The position numbers and the translations under genes were made by a program. Positions 1 through 7,127 of a DNA stretch of 7,684 nt are shown piece after piece. Below the pieces are notes generated by a model. It searched no databases and was not told where the DNA came from. It saw only the letters and a list, made by a program, of their open reading frames with translations. The stretch is taken from the NCBI GenBank assembly GCA_021820805.1, contig JAKADF010000146.1, positions 1 through 7,684 of the forward strand, given 5' to 3'. Each line of letters opens with the position of its first letter. Within the stretch, counting starts at the first letter, position 1. This DNA comes from Bacillota bacterium (GTDB lineage Bacteria; Bacillota; Bacilli; Alicyclobacillales; Alicyclobacillaceae).

Positions 1-9
1 ACATTTATC

Positions 10-1593
10 CTACAGTTCAATGGCTCGTACGAATTGAATTCCAGGCATTTCGCTTATTTTTTGCACAACGAATTCAGGAACCACTTTATCGACGCTAAGC
101 ACCATAACCGCCTCGCCGCCAAATTCACGTCTGCCCACCTGCATAGCAGCAATATTAATATCAGCATCGCCAAGCAGTGTACCGATTTTACCAATCATAC
201 CTGGTTTATCAAGATGCCTTGTAAAAATCATTTTCCCTTCAACCGGCACATCCACTGTATAACCATCAATTTCTACGATTCGCGGTCCAAATCCGTTATA
301 CAATGTTCCTGCAACCCGATGCACACCATCTTCACATGTGAAGTTAAGCGCAACTAAGTTCGTAAACACTTTGCTCTTTTGCTGCTTCACTTCACGTACA
401 ACAAGACCTGCTTGTTCTGCATAGAAAAGGGCATTTACATAATTGACTTCATCTGAGTATTGATAACCGAACAGTCCTTTAAGTACAGTACGTGTTACAA
501 ACGAAACATTCTGTTCCGAAAGTTCACCTGCATAAGTAATTTCAAGCTCAGAAGGCGCACCTGGAATAAATTGAGCGCCTAAGAGGCCAATTTGTTCGCC
601 AAGTTCGAGGAAAGGTTCTAATTGACTTTTCTGCTCTGCAGAGAGGGCCGGTAAGTTTACTGCTGTATGGAATGGCAAGCCTTGCAGTATACGCCCTACT
701 TCCTCTGCTACATCAATCGCGACATTAATCTGAGCTTCAACTGTGGAAGCACCTAAGTGCGGTGTAACAACTACATTCGGAAAAGCTAACAATGGATGCT
801 CTTTCGAAATTGGTTCTTTTTCAAACACATCAAGAGCCGCACCAGCGACGACGCCTTCATTCAGTGCACCAAGCAAGGCCGATTCGTCAATAATGCCGCC
901 GCGTGCACAATTAATAATCCGAACCCCTTTTTTCATGCGCGAAAACGCCTCAAATGAAAGAAGATGACGTGTTTCTTTCGTAAGCGGAGTATGAACGGTG
1001 ATAAAGTCAGCTTCCGAAACGGCATCAAGAAGTGACATCCTCTCTACTCCTAGTGTTTTTGCTCGCTCTTCTGTCAAGAATGGGTCATACCCGATTACCC
1101 GCATTTCAAATCCTTTAGCCCGTTTAGCTACTTCAGTTCCAATTCTGCCCATGCCCAAAACAGCAAGTGTCTTTCCGCGCAACTCAACGCCAACAAACGA
1201 TTTTCGGTCCCATTTCCCATCACGTATTGATTGATTTGCACGAGGTATATGCCTTGACATTGAAATAAGCATTGCAAACGTGTGTTCAGCAGCAGATATG
1301 GTATTGCCATCAGGAGCGTTAATCACCAAAATTCCTCGTCTGGTCGCTGCTGCAACATCAATATTGTCAACTCCGACTCCAGCACGACCAATAACTTGCA
1401 GACGTGCTGCAGCGCCAATGACTCGCTCTGTTACTTTTGTTTGAGACCTAACTAATAAAGCATCATAATCTTTGATTTCTTCAACAAGTTCGTCCTCCGA
1501 CAGCCCGGTCAAAACCGTAACAAAAGTATTCGGTAATGATTCCAATTTTTCGATGCCTAGAGGTGAAATATCATCCGTTACAAGAACTTTCAC
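10..1593 (-). CDS. serA: D-3-phosphoglycerate dehydrogenase
   Basis: This cytoplasmic enzyme oxidises 3-phosphoglycerate to 3-phosphohydroxypyruvate with NAD, the first step of serine synthesis. The 527 residues match the long SerA form. The catalytic/NAD domain spans about 1-310, with the Rossmann loop GMGRIG at 147-152, then Arg231 in NCARGG, Glu260 in DVFEKEP and His279 in TPHLGAS as the expected catalytic residues. An intervening regulatory (ASB) domain covers about 320-445. A C-terminal ACT domain lies at about 455-527 (RHLDKPGMIGKIG), the usual site for serine feedback. The start is GTG at 1593, preceded by an excellent Shine-Dalgarno sequence AAGGAGG 7 nt away. The protein begins MKVLVTDDI, as expected for the family. 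The stop is TAG. The gene stands alone behind its own promoter and a ZTP riboswitch, so transcription is probably controlled by attenuation. Nothing looks broken. Confidence 0.97.
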   Translation of the reverse strand: MKVLVTDDISPLGIEKLESLPNTFVTVLTGLSEDELVEEIKDYDALLVRSQTKVTERVIGAAARLQVIGRAGVGVDNIDVAAATRRGILVINAPDGNTISAAEHTFAMLISMSRHIPRANQSIRDGKWDRKSFVGVELRGKTLAVLGMGRIGTEVAKRAKGFEMRVIGYDPFLTEERAKTLGVERMSLLDAVSEADFITVHTPLTKETRHLLSFEAFSRMKKGVRIINCARGGIIDESALLGALNEGVVAGAALDVFEKEPISKEHPLLAFPNVVVTPHLGASTVEAQINVAIDVAEEVGRILQGLPFHTAVNLPALSAEQKSQLEPFLELGEQIGLLGAQFIPGAPSELEITYAGELSEQNVSFVTRTVLKGLFGYQYSDEVNYVNALFYAEQAGLVVREVKQQKSKVFTNLVALNFTCEDGVHRVAGTLYNGFGPRIVEIDGYTVDVPVEGKMIFTRHLDKPGMIGKIGTLLGDADINIAAMQVGRREFGGEAVMVLSVDKVVPEFVVQKISEMPGIQFVRAIEL

Positions 1594-1660
1594 GTTTGCT
1601 CCTCCTTAAGCCCTATAAGCGTGCATATTGTAGTAACTACACGGATATGGAAATGTATAT

Positions 1661-1707
1661 AAAAATCGACCACCCAAACACCCATTTTTCAGGGTGCCCA
1701 GGCGGTC
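1661..1707 (-). terminator. Intrinsic terminator forming the expression platform of the serA riboswitch
   Basis: Read on the minus strand, a 16-bp stem with no unpaired bases (arms 1707-1692 and 1683-1668, about five G-U wobbles) closes an 8-nt loop and runs into GATTTTT. The 5' arm contains CCGCCTGGGCACCC, so it uses the 3' part of the ZTP aptamer. Aptamer folding and terminator folding therefore exclude each other. This predicts that ligand binding turns serA on. The frequent wobbles fit a stem whose 5' arm must also serve another fold. It lies about 70 nt before the serA start, too far downstream to be simply the lysC terminator. Confidence 0.85.
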
Positions 1708-1764
1708 GGCTTTCTTAACACCGCACTCCCTCGTGGTTTTTCCACTTCCGCCAGTTATGCGATG
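1695..1764 (-). promoter_or_regulatory. ZTP (pfl) riboswitch aptamer upstream of serA
   Basis: The minus strand carries the two conserved blocks of the pfl/ZTP aptamer in the right order. Stem P1 is CATCGCA (1764-1758) with TGCGGTG (1725-1719). Its internal loop holds TAACTGGCGGAA (1757-1746) and GAGGGAG (1732-1726). Stem P2 is GTGG/CCAC with an A5 loop. An 8-nt A-rich linker leads to the 3' domain, GCC-GACCGCCTG-GGC (1710-1696), which contains the hallmark CCGCCTGGGC. GGCGG (1752-1748) can pair with CCGCC (1705-1701) as the expected pseudoknot. The family senses the purine intermediate ZTP/AICAR monophosphate, which accumulates when 10-formyl-tetrahydrofolate is short. It usually controls purine and folate one-carbon genes. 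Serine supplies one-carbon units through GlyA, so serA is a sensible target. I recognised this by motif and pairing, without a covariance search. Confidence 0.85.
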
Positions 1765-1785
1765 CCATCAAGATAATTATTTAGT

Positions 1786-1800
1786 ATATTTCAGAATATA
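1786..1800 (-). promoter_or_regulatory. Possible CodY-like box over the serA -10 region
   Basis: The minus-strand sequence TATATTCTGAAATAT matches 11 of 15 positions of the CodY consensus AATTTTCWGAAAATT, including the central TTCTGAAA. It covers the serA -10 and the expected transcription start, where a repressor would block initiation. CodY control of serine synthesis is known in Bacillus. Four mismatches in an AT-rich stretch could arise by chance, so this is only a candidate. Confidence 0.25.
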
Positions 1801-1823
1801 TGAGAACATAGAAAATACGTCAA
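1795..1823 (-). promoter_or_regulatory. serA: Sigma-A-type promoter for the serA riboswitch transcript
   Basis: On the minus strand, TTGACG (1823-1818) and TATATT (1800-1795) lie exactly 17 nt apart, each one base from consensus. Transcription would start near 1788, about 24 nt before P1 of the ZTP aptamer. This is where a riboswitch promoter is expected, and it leaves a leader of about 195 nt before the serA GTG codon. Confidence 0.75.
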
Positions 1824-1843
1824 GTTTTGATAGCGGATACAAA

Positions 1844-1861
1844 TGTGACAAAAATGTCACA
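1844..1861. repeat. Perfect palindrome TGTGACA-N4-TGTCACA upstream of the serA promoter
   Basis: Seven-base perfect arms flank a 4-nt A/T spacer. The centre lies about 30 bp upstream of the serA -35, a position suited to a transcription factor. The sequence resembles a CRP/FNR-type site, but TGTGA and TCACA are 8 nt apart and not the usual 6. As RNA it could form a weak 7-bp hairpin. It is only modestly T-rich downstream (ATTTG), so I do not think it is the lysC terminator. The rest of the 352-nt gap between lysC and serA, 1865-1945, shows nothing I can name. Confidence 0.5.
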
Positions 1862-1945
1862 AAAACTTCACAGTCATAAATACATAGGCAGACTTACCTC
1901 ATTGTGTCGACAGTTGTGAAATTTTTGTGTCTTTAAAATGCCGTA

Positions 1946-2458
1946 TTACTCTGCTGTGTTAACATCGGCTTGCTCTAGGAACAACACATGCAAAGCGTTT
2001 ACTGCTTTTTCTACTAATCCAGCTTCTACAATACAGGATACCTTTATTTCAGATGTGCTTACCATCTTAACCGATATATCATTATCTGCTAGAACACGAA
2101 ACATTTGTGCTGCAACCCCTGGGTTGCTAATCATGCCAGCACCTACTATGGACACCTTTCCCAGCCCTTTTTCACAAACGAGGTCTTGGAATTTCAGCGA
2201 GTCATGCAAAGACTCCAAAATATCCACAGCACGAACAGCATCCTCATCTTTAACGGTAAACGATACATCCACACTGTTCTCATGAACAACACTCTGTACT
2301 ATCACATCTACATTCATCCCACGATTTGCAAGTTCACTAAATACGGTTGCAAGACCATGAGATGCCAAAGGTACCCCAACCAAGGCAATTCGTGCAACTT
2401 CACGTTCAAAGGCAATTCCTGTTACTACGTCCCGTTGCTCAAAACCGACTTCTGCCAC
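1946..2458 (-). other. Possible internal translation start for the short LysC beta subunit
   Basis: In Bacillus subtilis, lysC also yields a smaller in-frame beta subunit that starts at an internal Met, codon 246, and contains only the ACT domains. Here the equivalent position carries Phe (F244-E-Q), so that start is lost. Seven codons upstream of the Gln at 246, codon 239 is GTG (2458-2456), preceded by GAGGGG with a 9-nt spacer. This would give a 170-residue polypeptide against about 163 in B. subtilis. The GAGGGG lies within codons for Glu-Glu-Gly, so it may be chance. I give it as a candidate second product, not a separate gene. Confidence 0.35.
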
Positions 2459-3172
2459 GACGTCTGTCCCCTCTTCTTCATGAAAACTCGATCTGACAAC
2501 CAACTTCACACCATAATGTTTGGCATTTTCAACAGCCCGTGGATGCAAGACTTGAGCACCCAAATTCGCAAGTTCCAGCATTTCGTCATAAGAGACTTCT
2601 GCAAGTTTGTGTGCATTTTTAACAACGCGCGGATCAGTTGTAAACACACCTGTCACATCTGTATAAATTTCGCAGACATCTGCATGAAGCGCAGCGGCTA
2701 CTGCAACCGCAGTTGTATCGGATCCGCCTCTGCCAAGCGTTGTCACTGAGTTGCCCGAAATACCCTGAAACCCAGTAATCACAGGAACTACATAATTACG
2801 AACAGCAATTTCCATCGCATTTGTATCAATATGCGTCATTCTTGCCGACCCATGGACAGGTTCTGTTTCAATACCTGCCTGCCATCCCGTAAATGACTGC
2901 GCTTTTATACCGCGCTTTTGCAGTGCCATTGCTACCAGTGCTGCAGAAACCTGTTCACCTGTGGACAAAAGTGCATCCATTTCCCGGAGGTCAGGAGTCT
3001 GTGTAATTGCATGAGCCAACTTTACAAGTTCATCCGTTGTATGCCCCATCGCTGACACAACGATTGCACACTGATTTCCGTCAGCAACCGTTCGCGAAAC
3101 ACGATCTGCGACCGCTTCGATTCGTTCAACAGAACCAACCGATGTGCCGCCATACTTTTGCACGACAAGCAC
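1946..3172 (-). CDS. lysC: Aspartate kinase, lysine-pathway (aspartokinase II) type
   Basis: This enzyme phosphorylates aspartate with ATP to aspartyl phosphate, the entry to lysine, diaminopimelate, threonine and methionine synthesis. The N-terminal kinase domain shows KYGGTSVG at 6-13, STGEQ at 70-74, GRGGSDTTA at 147-155 and TDVTGVFTTDPR at 171-182. Two ACT regulatory domains follow (about 255-330 and 335-400), including KMVSTSEIKVS, the usual lysine-sensing region. I chose the GTG at 3172. It follows GGGAG by 9 nt, begins MLVVQKYGGTSVG like its relatives, and gives 408 residues, the length of Bacillus subtilis LysC. Upstream TTG (3226) and ATG (3208) codons would add non-conserved residues. 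It lies 156 nt after argH with no convincing terminator or strong promoter between, so partial cotranscription with the arginine genes is possible. Regulation specifically by lysine is inferred from family resemblance. Confidence 0.95.
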   Translation of the reverse strand: MLVVQKYGGTSVGSVERIEAVADRVSRTVADGNQCAIVVSAMGHTTDELVKLAHAITQTPDLREMDALLSTGEQVSAALVAMALQKRGIKAQSFTGWQAGIETEPVHGSARMTHIDTNAMEIAVRNYVVPVITGFQGISGNSVTTLGRGGSDTTAVAVAAALHADVCEIYTDVTGVFTTDPRVVKNAHKLAEVSYDEMLELANLGAQVLHPRAVENAKHYGVKLVVRSSFHEEEGTDVVAEVGFEQRDVVTGIAFEREVARIALVGVPLASHGLATVFSELANRGMNVDVIVQSVVHENSVDVSFTVKDEDAVRAVDILESLHDSLKFQDLVCEKGLGKVSIVGAGMISNPGVAAQMFRVLADNDISVKMVSTSEIKVSCIVEAGLVEKAVNALHVLFLEQADVNTAE

Positions 3173-3328
3173 CCTTATCCACTCCCTATCTTTTCGTCTA
3201 TCATACATCACACTGCTAACGTACAAAAGCCCTCAGCCCTTGTGCAAAATTGCCAAGTTCACAGCCTTAGCAATTGCAACAGTTGGTTTGGCTGGGGCCT
3301 GCAAAAAGAAGTTTAAAACAAGCTAATC

Positions 3329-4702
3329 CTACAGAAAACAGCGTTCCTTTGCCAATTGTATCTGGAGTCTTACTGCTGATAACCCTGTTCCGCCTCTCGC
3401 ACTGCGTGCATTTGCGACATGCATCGGTTCCAGATGCTTGTAAACATCCTCGTCAATTAGAGAACTGTATTCGTGATATACAGAAATCGATAAACCTAGA
3501 AGATTTTTGTTTTCTGAGATGGCACGAAGCACAATCCGTCCAACAATCGCGTGCGCTTCTCGGAAAGGCATCCCTTTTTTGACTAAATAATCGGCTAGGT
3601 CCGTTGCGTTTGAAAAGTCGTGTTCGAACACATGTAAAAGTCTGTCTTCTCTAACACGCATTGTTTGAAGCATACCCGAAAACAGAGTCAGTGCTGGTAC
3701 GAGTGTCTGTACAGTGTCAAAGACACCTTCCTTATCCTCTTGTAAATCCTTATTATAGGCAAGCGGCAAGCCTTTCAGCACTGTCAAGAGACCCATGAGA
3801 TGTCCAAATACACGCCCTGATTTTCCGCGAACCACTTCCGGCACATCTGGATTCTTTTTCTGCGGCATGATGCTCGATCCGGTGCAATACGCATCTGCAA
3901 GTTCAATAAATCCAAATTCCTCACTAGACCATAATATGAGTTCTTCAGACAATCGGGACAAGTGAACCATTAAAATACTGGACGCTGCTAAAAATTCCAT
4001 CAAATAATCGCGATCGGATACTGCATCAAGAGAATTTTCGTACAGATGCGCAAACCCTAACTATTCTTGAACAGACTGCCTATCAATTGGAAATGTTGTA
4101 CCCGCCAGGGCACCAGCGCCAAGAGGCATCATGTCCGTTCGTGCGAGAGCATCCTGGAATCTTCCTTTATCACGGTTGAGCATCCAAAAATACGCAAGCA
4201 GATGATGGGACAATAATATCGGCTGAGCTCTTTGCAGATGTGTATAACCGGGTATCAAGGTCTCAGTATGCTCTTCAGCAAGTGATATAAGGACCTTCTC
4301 TAAGTCGGTAATACCTTCGATAACGTGCCCAATAACTTCGCGCATGTATAGATGCATATCCAGCGCTACCTGGTCATTGCGGCTGCGCGCCGTATGCAAT
4401 TTCCCTGCAACGGAACCGATTCGTTCATATAAAATTCGTTCGATATTCATGTGAATATCTTCATCGGAAATTTGGTAGGATAATTTCCCTTCCTTTGCAT
4501 CCGCTAAAATAGACTCAAGCCCCGCGATAATTTGTCTGGATTCATCTGGTCCGATAATACCTGTGTGGCCAAGCATCCTGGCGTGTGCAATACTTCCTAA
4601 AATATCTACTTCTGCAAGCACATGGTCATACGTAATCGATGCTGTGTATTGTTCAACGAGTGCAAGTGTGTTTTCGGTAAAACGACCGCCCCAAAGTTTC
4701 AT
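3329..4702 (-). pseudogene. argH: Argininosuccinate lyase gene interrupted by an in-frame amber codon
   Basis: Argininosuccinate lyase cleaves argininosuccinate to arginine and fumarate, the last arginine step. The reading frame runs 4702-3329 (457 residues if the stop is read as an amino acid; relatives are about 460) with one internal TAG at codon 214 (4063-4061). Before it lie HTARSRNDQ (103-111) and GYTHLQRAQP (152-161, with the catalytic His). After it, in the same frame, come [16 protein letters not shown] and the catalytic-Ser signature [12 protein letters not shown] (275-286). No base is gained or lost, so this is a nonsense change or a sequencing error. A 213-residue product would lack the Ser loop and the central helical bundle that forms the tetramer. 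No Shine-Dalgarno precedes the TTG/ATG at 4003/4000, so reinitiation looks unlikely. The start overlaps the argG stop in ATGA. The gene's own Shine-Dalgarno is weak, so it probably relies on translational coupling. The normal stop is also TAG. Confidence 0.9.
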
Positions 4703-5994
4703 ACGACAGACGCTTCCGATTGGGAAGAACCATGACCTACTTTTGATTCATGGCTTTCCAAAACCAATGCGGGAACTGACAAATTTTCAAGCTTTTTCGC
4801 TTCGTGGCTGTGTACACTCGAATGAACAGTAGTTGGCATTCCCCATACGTAGATAAAACCAGCGCCAGCAAGATGGTCAAATGAATCACCGACAGAATAA
4901 GTCGCTAAATCATGGCTATAGAGTGAGTAAGGTGACTTTCTTCCCACAACCTGTGCACTGCCCTTGAACAATTTAACTTTAATTTCTCCTGTAACATCTT
5001 TTTGAGTCTCTTCAATAAATGCATCAAAAGCCTTTTTCAAAGGAGAAAACCAAAGTCCATTGTAAATGAGTTTGTTATATTCAAGTTCTAAACTTGCCTT
5101 ATACTGCGATACCTCTCGAGTTAATGTCATACACTCTAATTCTTTATGAGCCGTAATTAACACAACTCCAGCTGGTGATTCATATACCTCACGTGACTTT
5201 ATGCCGACTAACCGATTCTCAACTTGGTCAATCCGCCCTACACCATGAGCACCTGCAATCTTATTGACTTTTGCAATGAGAACCGCAAGCGGATATGCAA
5301 CCCCGTTTAACGTAATTGGGACACCATTTTCAAAACCAATTTCGAGATATTCCGGAGTATCCGGTGCATCCTTTGCATTTACGGTTAATGTAAATGCTGC
5401 ATCAGGTGCTTCAGCCCACGGATCTTCGAGCACCCCGCACTCAATTGCACGTCCCCATAAGTTTGCATCAATACTGAATGGATTCTCTTGAGTTATTGGA
5501 ATAGGAATATTGTGCTCTTTCGCATAAGCAATTTCTTCATCCCGCGTCCATCTCCACTCTCGAACCGGAGCGATGACTTTTAGATTTGGGTTTAATGCTT
5601 TAACTGAAACTTCAAAACGAACCTGGTCATTCCCTTTTCCAGTACAGCCATGTGCAACTGCGGTTGCTCCTTCAATTTGAGCGAGCTCTGCAAGAAGCTC
5701 CGAGATGAGAGGTCTGGATAATGCAGACGCAAGCGGGTACTTTCCTTCGTACAACGCGTTTGCCTTTAGGGCAGGCAAGATGAATTCCTCAGCATATCTA
5801 TCGACAGCATCTACTCGATACGATTTCACAGCTCCAACTGAAATTGCCTTCTGTTGAACAAAGTCTAAATCTACACCCTCGCCAACATCAACGCACATAG
5901 CAATCACGTCATAGCCGTAGTTTTCTTTCAGCCACGCTATTGCAACAGACGTATCAAGTCCGCCGGAATATGCTAATACAAGTTTCTCACCCAT
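4699..5994 (-). CDS. argG: Argininosuccinate synthase
   Basis: This enzyme joins citrulline and aspartate with ATP to form argininosuccinate, AMP and pyrophosphate, the seventh arginine step. The N-terminal ATP-pyrophosphatase loop AYSGGLDTS lies at 8-16, and the second signature [10 protein letters not shown] at 115-124. The synthase domain follows, with conserved stretches such as [13 protein letters not shown]. The product is 431 residues; relatives are about 400-405. The excess is a polar C-terminal tail of about 28 residues after the conserved WGMPTTV (384-390), rich in Ser, His and Glu. The ATG at 5994 follows GGAGG by 7 nt, and that ribosome binding site lies inside the end of argF. 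The gap from argF is 2 nt and argH begins on the stop codon (ATGA), so the three genes form one operon with coupled translation. Confidence 0.97.
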   Translation of the reverse strand: MGEKLVLAYSGGLDTSVAIAWLKENYGYDVIAMCVDVGEGVDLDFVQQKAISVGAVKSYRVDAVDRYAEEFILPALKANALYEGKYPLASALSRPLISELLAELAQIEGATAVAHGCTGKGNDQVRFEVSVKALNPNLKVIAPVREWRWTRDEEIAYAKEHNIPIPITQENPFSIDANLWGRAIECGVLEDPWAEAPDAAFTLTVNAKDAPDTPEYLEIGFENGVPITLNGVAYPLAVLIAKVNKIAGAHGVGRIDQVENRLVGIKSREVYESPAGVVLITAHKELECMTLTREVSQYKASLELEYNKLIYNGLWFSPLKKAFDAFIEETQKDVTGEIKVKLFKGSAQVVGRKSPYSLYSHDLATYSVGDSFDHLAGAGFIYVWGMPTTVHSSVHSHEAKKLENLSVPALVLESHESKVGHGSSQSEASVV

Positions 5995-5996
5995 GT

Positions 5997-7061
5997 TTAT
6001 TCCTCCCCAAATGCACCAGCGTCTGCCAGTGTTGCAGCTAAAACAGCTTTTTGTACATGCAGACGCTTCTCTGCTTCATCAAATACGATTGAATGTTCTC
6101 CATCCATTACATCTTCAGTAACTTCTTCACCCCGATGAGCAGGCAAACAATGCATGAATAAATAGTCAGGTTTTGCATAACTCACTAACTCTTGATTAAC
6201 TTGATAAGGTTTTAAGGTTTGCTTGCGAACTGCCGCCTCTTCTTCATCACCCATGCTGACCCATACATCTGTATAAATTACATCCGTATTCTCAACGGCA
6301 CGAATTGGATCTGTTGTAACCAACACCTGAGAACCGTTTGCTACAGCGGATTTCTTGGCTTGTTCTACAATTTCCGGCATTGGTAAATATCCTTCAGGAC
6401 ATGCTACCTTGATGTTCATGCCAAGCTTTGGCGCTAGCTGCAACCATGAATGGGCTAAATTGTTTCCGTCACCAACGTAAGTCACAGTGACCCCTTTGAA
6501 ATGACCCAGCTTTTCGTAAATGGTTAAAGCATCCGCTAACACTTGGCACGGGTGATGTTCATTCGTCAGCCCGTTTATAACAGGTATAGATGCACTTCCA
6601 GCAAGCTCTTCTACAATCTCATGTCCAAATGTCCGTATCATAATTCCATCAACATACCGGGATAAAACTTTTCCTGTATCTGAAAGCGGTTCTCCCCTTG
6701 TCATTTGTGTCGTGGAACTTGGCAAATAGAGTGCATGACCGCCCAGTTGATACATACCCACTTCAAAGGAAATGCGTGTACGTGTAGAAGCTTTCTCAAA
6801 AATCATCCCAAGTGTTTTTCCAGCTAACAGCCCATGTGCAAATTTTGTTTTTTGCGCTTCTTTCAAGACAAGTGCCAGATTCAGAATGGCGCCAATTTCT
6901 GCACTGGTGTAGTCATGAAAGTCAAGCAAATCCCGACCTCGCATAAATTGGTGGGCCTCCATGAGGGCCGTCTGCAGACGAACCGACAGATAGTTCGCGC
7001 CAAGAGGGACTATAGACGTCGAACCATTTCCAACCGAACTTACTGCCTGCCAAACGCTCAT
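5997..7061 (-). CDS. argF: Ornithine carbamoyltransferase
   Basis: This enzyme transfers the carbamoyl group of carbamoyl phosphate to ornithine, giving citrulline. The carbamoyl-phosphate loop [18 protein letters not shown] and HCLPAHRG are all present and in order. Two starts compete. ATG at 7061 follows AAGGAG ideally (7-8 nt) and gives 354 residues. ATG at 6944 follows GGAGG by 11 nt and gives 315 residues, the usual family length, beginning [10 protein letters not shown] list the longer form because its ribosome binding site is better and lies properly behind the promoter. The extra 39 residues match nothing I know and lie before the conserved domain. An ATG at 7067 sits too close to the ribosome binding site. 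The gene heads the argF-argG-argH operon, and the putative ArgR boxes over its promoter imply arginine repression. Anabolic ArgF is favoured over catabolic ArcB by the argG/argH linkage. Confidence 0.93.
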   Translation of the reverse strand: MSVWQAVSSVGNGSTSIVPLGANYLSVRLQTALMEAHQFMRGRDLLDFHDYTSAEIGAILNLALVLKEAQKTKFAHGLLAGKTLGMIFEKASTRTRISFEVGMYQLGGHALYLPSSTTQMTRGEPLSDTGKVLSRYVDGIMIRTFGHEIVEELAGSASIPVINGLTNEHHPCQVLADALTIYEKLGHFKGVTVTYVGDGNNLAHSWLQLAPKLGMNIKVACPEGYLPMPEIVEQAKKSAVANGSQVLVTTDPIRAVENTDVIYTDVWVSMGDEEEAAVRKQTLKPYQVNQELVSYAKPDYLFMHCLPAHRGEEVTEDVMDGEHSIVFDEAEKRLHVQKAVLAATLADAGAFGEE

Positions 7062-7074
7062 CGCCATTCTCCTT
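6956..7074 (-). promoter_or_regulatory. Two ribosome binding sites that decide the ArgF start
   Basis: Site 1 is AAGGAG at 7074-7069 with ATG at 7061. Site 2 is GGAGG at 6960-6956 with ATG at 6944, in the same frame. Site 1 has the better spacing. Site 2 matches the start of the conserved enzyme. Either or both may be used. Confidence 0.55.
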
Positions 7075-7127
7075 CCGTTCGATAGAAAACCTATACAATT
7101 ATTGGACCCCATTTATTTCTTTCGTCT

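Noticed and set aside
1661..1764. T-box leader upstream of serA, suggested by GGGTGGTC near a terminator
   Set aside because: There is no specifier stem and no TGGNACCGCG antiterminator bulge, whereas the ZTP aptamer blocks and pairings fit fully.
2105..2749. Long open frame on the plus strand opposite lysC
   Set aside because: It lies wholly within the well-supported lysC gene, its translation resembles no protein I know, and no ribosome binding site or neighbour supports it.
3200..3226. Possible lysC promoter TTGTAC-N15-TATGAT on the minus strand
   Set aside because: The spacer is only 15 nt, the -35 is poor, there is no extended -10, and the region has no supporting features. Too weak to list as a feature.
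3173..3226. Upstream TTG (3226) and ATG (3208) starts for lysC
   Set aside because: The added residues do not belong to the aspartokinase family. GTG at 3172 has a well-placed GGGAG and gives the exact family length.
3245..3295. Imperfect inverted repeat around TGCAATTGC/GCAATTTTGCA between argH and lysC as a terminator
   Set aside because: The stem has a bulge and a 16-nt loop, and no T-run follows.
3329..4003. Second half of argH as an independent gene
   Set aside because: It is the in-frame continuation of the argininosuccinate lyase, has no Shine-Dalgarno before TTG/ATG at 4003/4000, and lacks the N-terminal lyase domain.
4061..4063. TAG read as pyrrolysine in argH
   Set aside because: Pyrrolysine is known mainly in methylamine methyltransferases, the position is not catalytic, and TAG ends other genes here. 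A nonsense change or sequence error is simpler.
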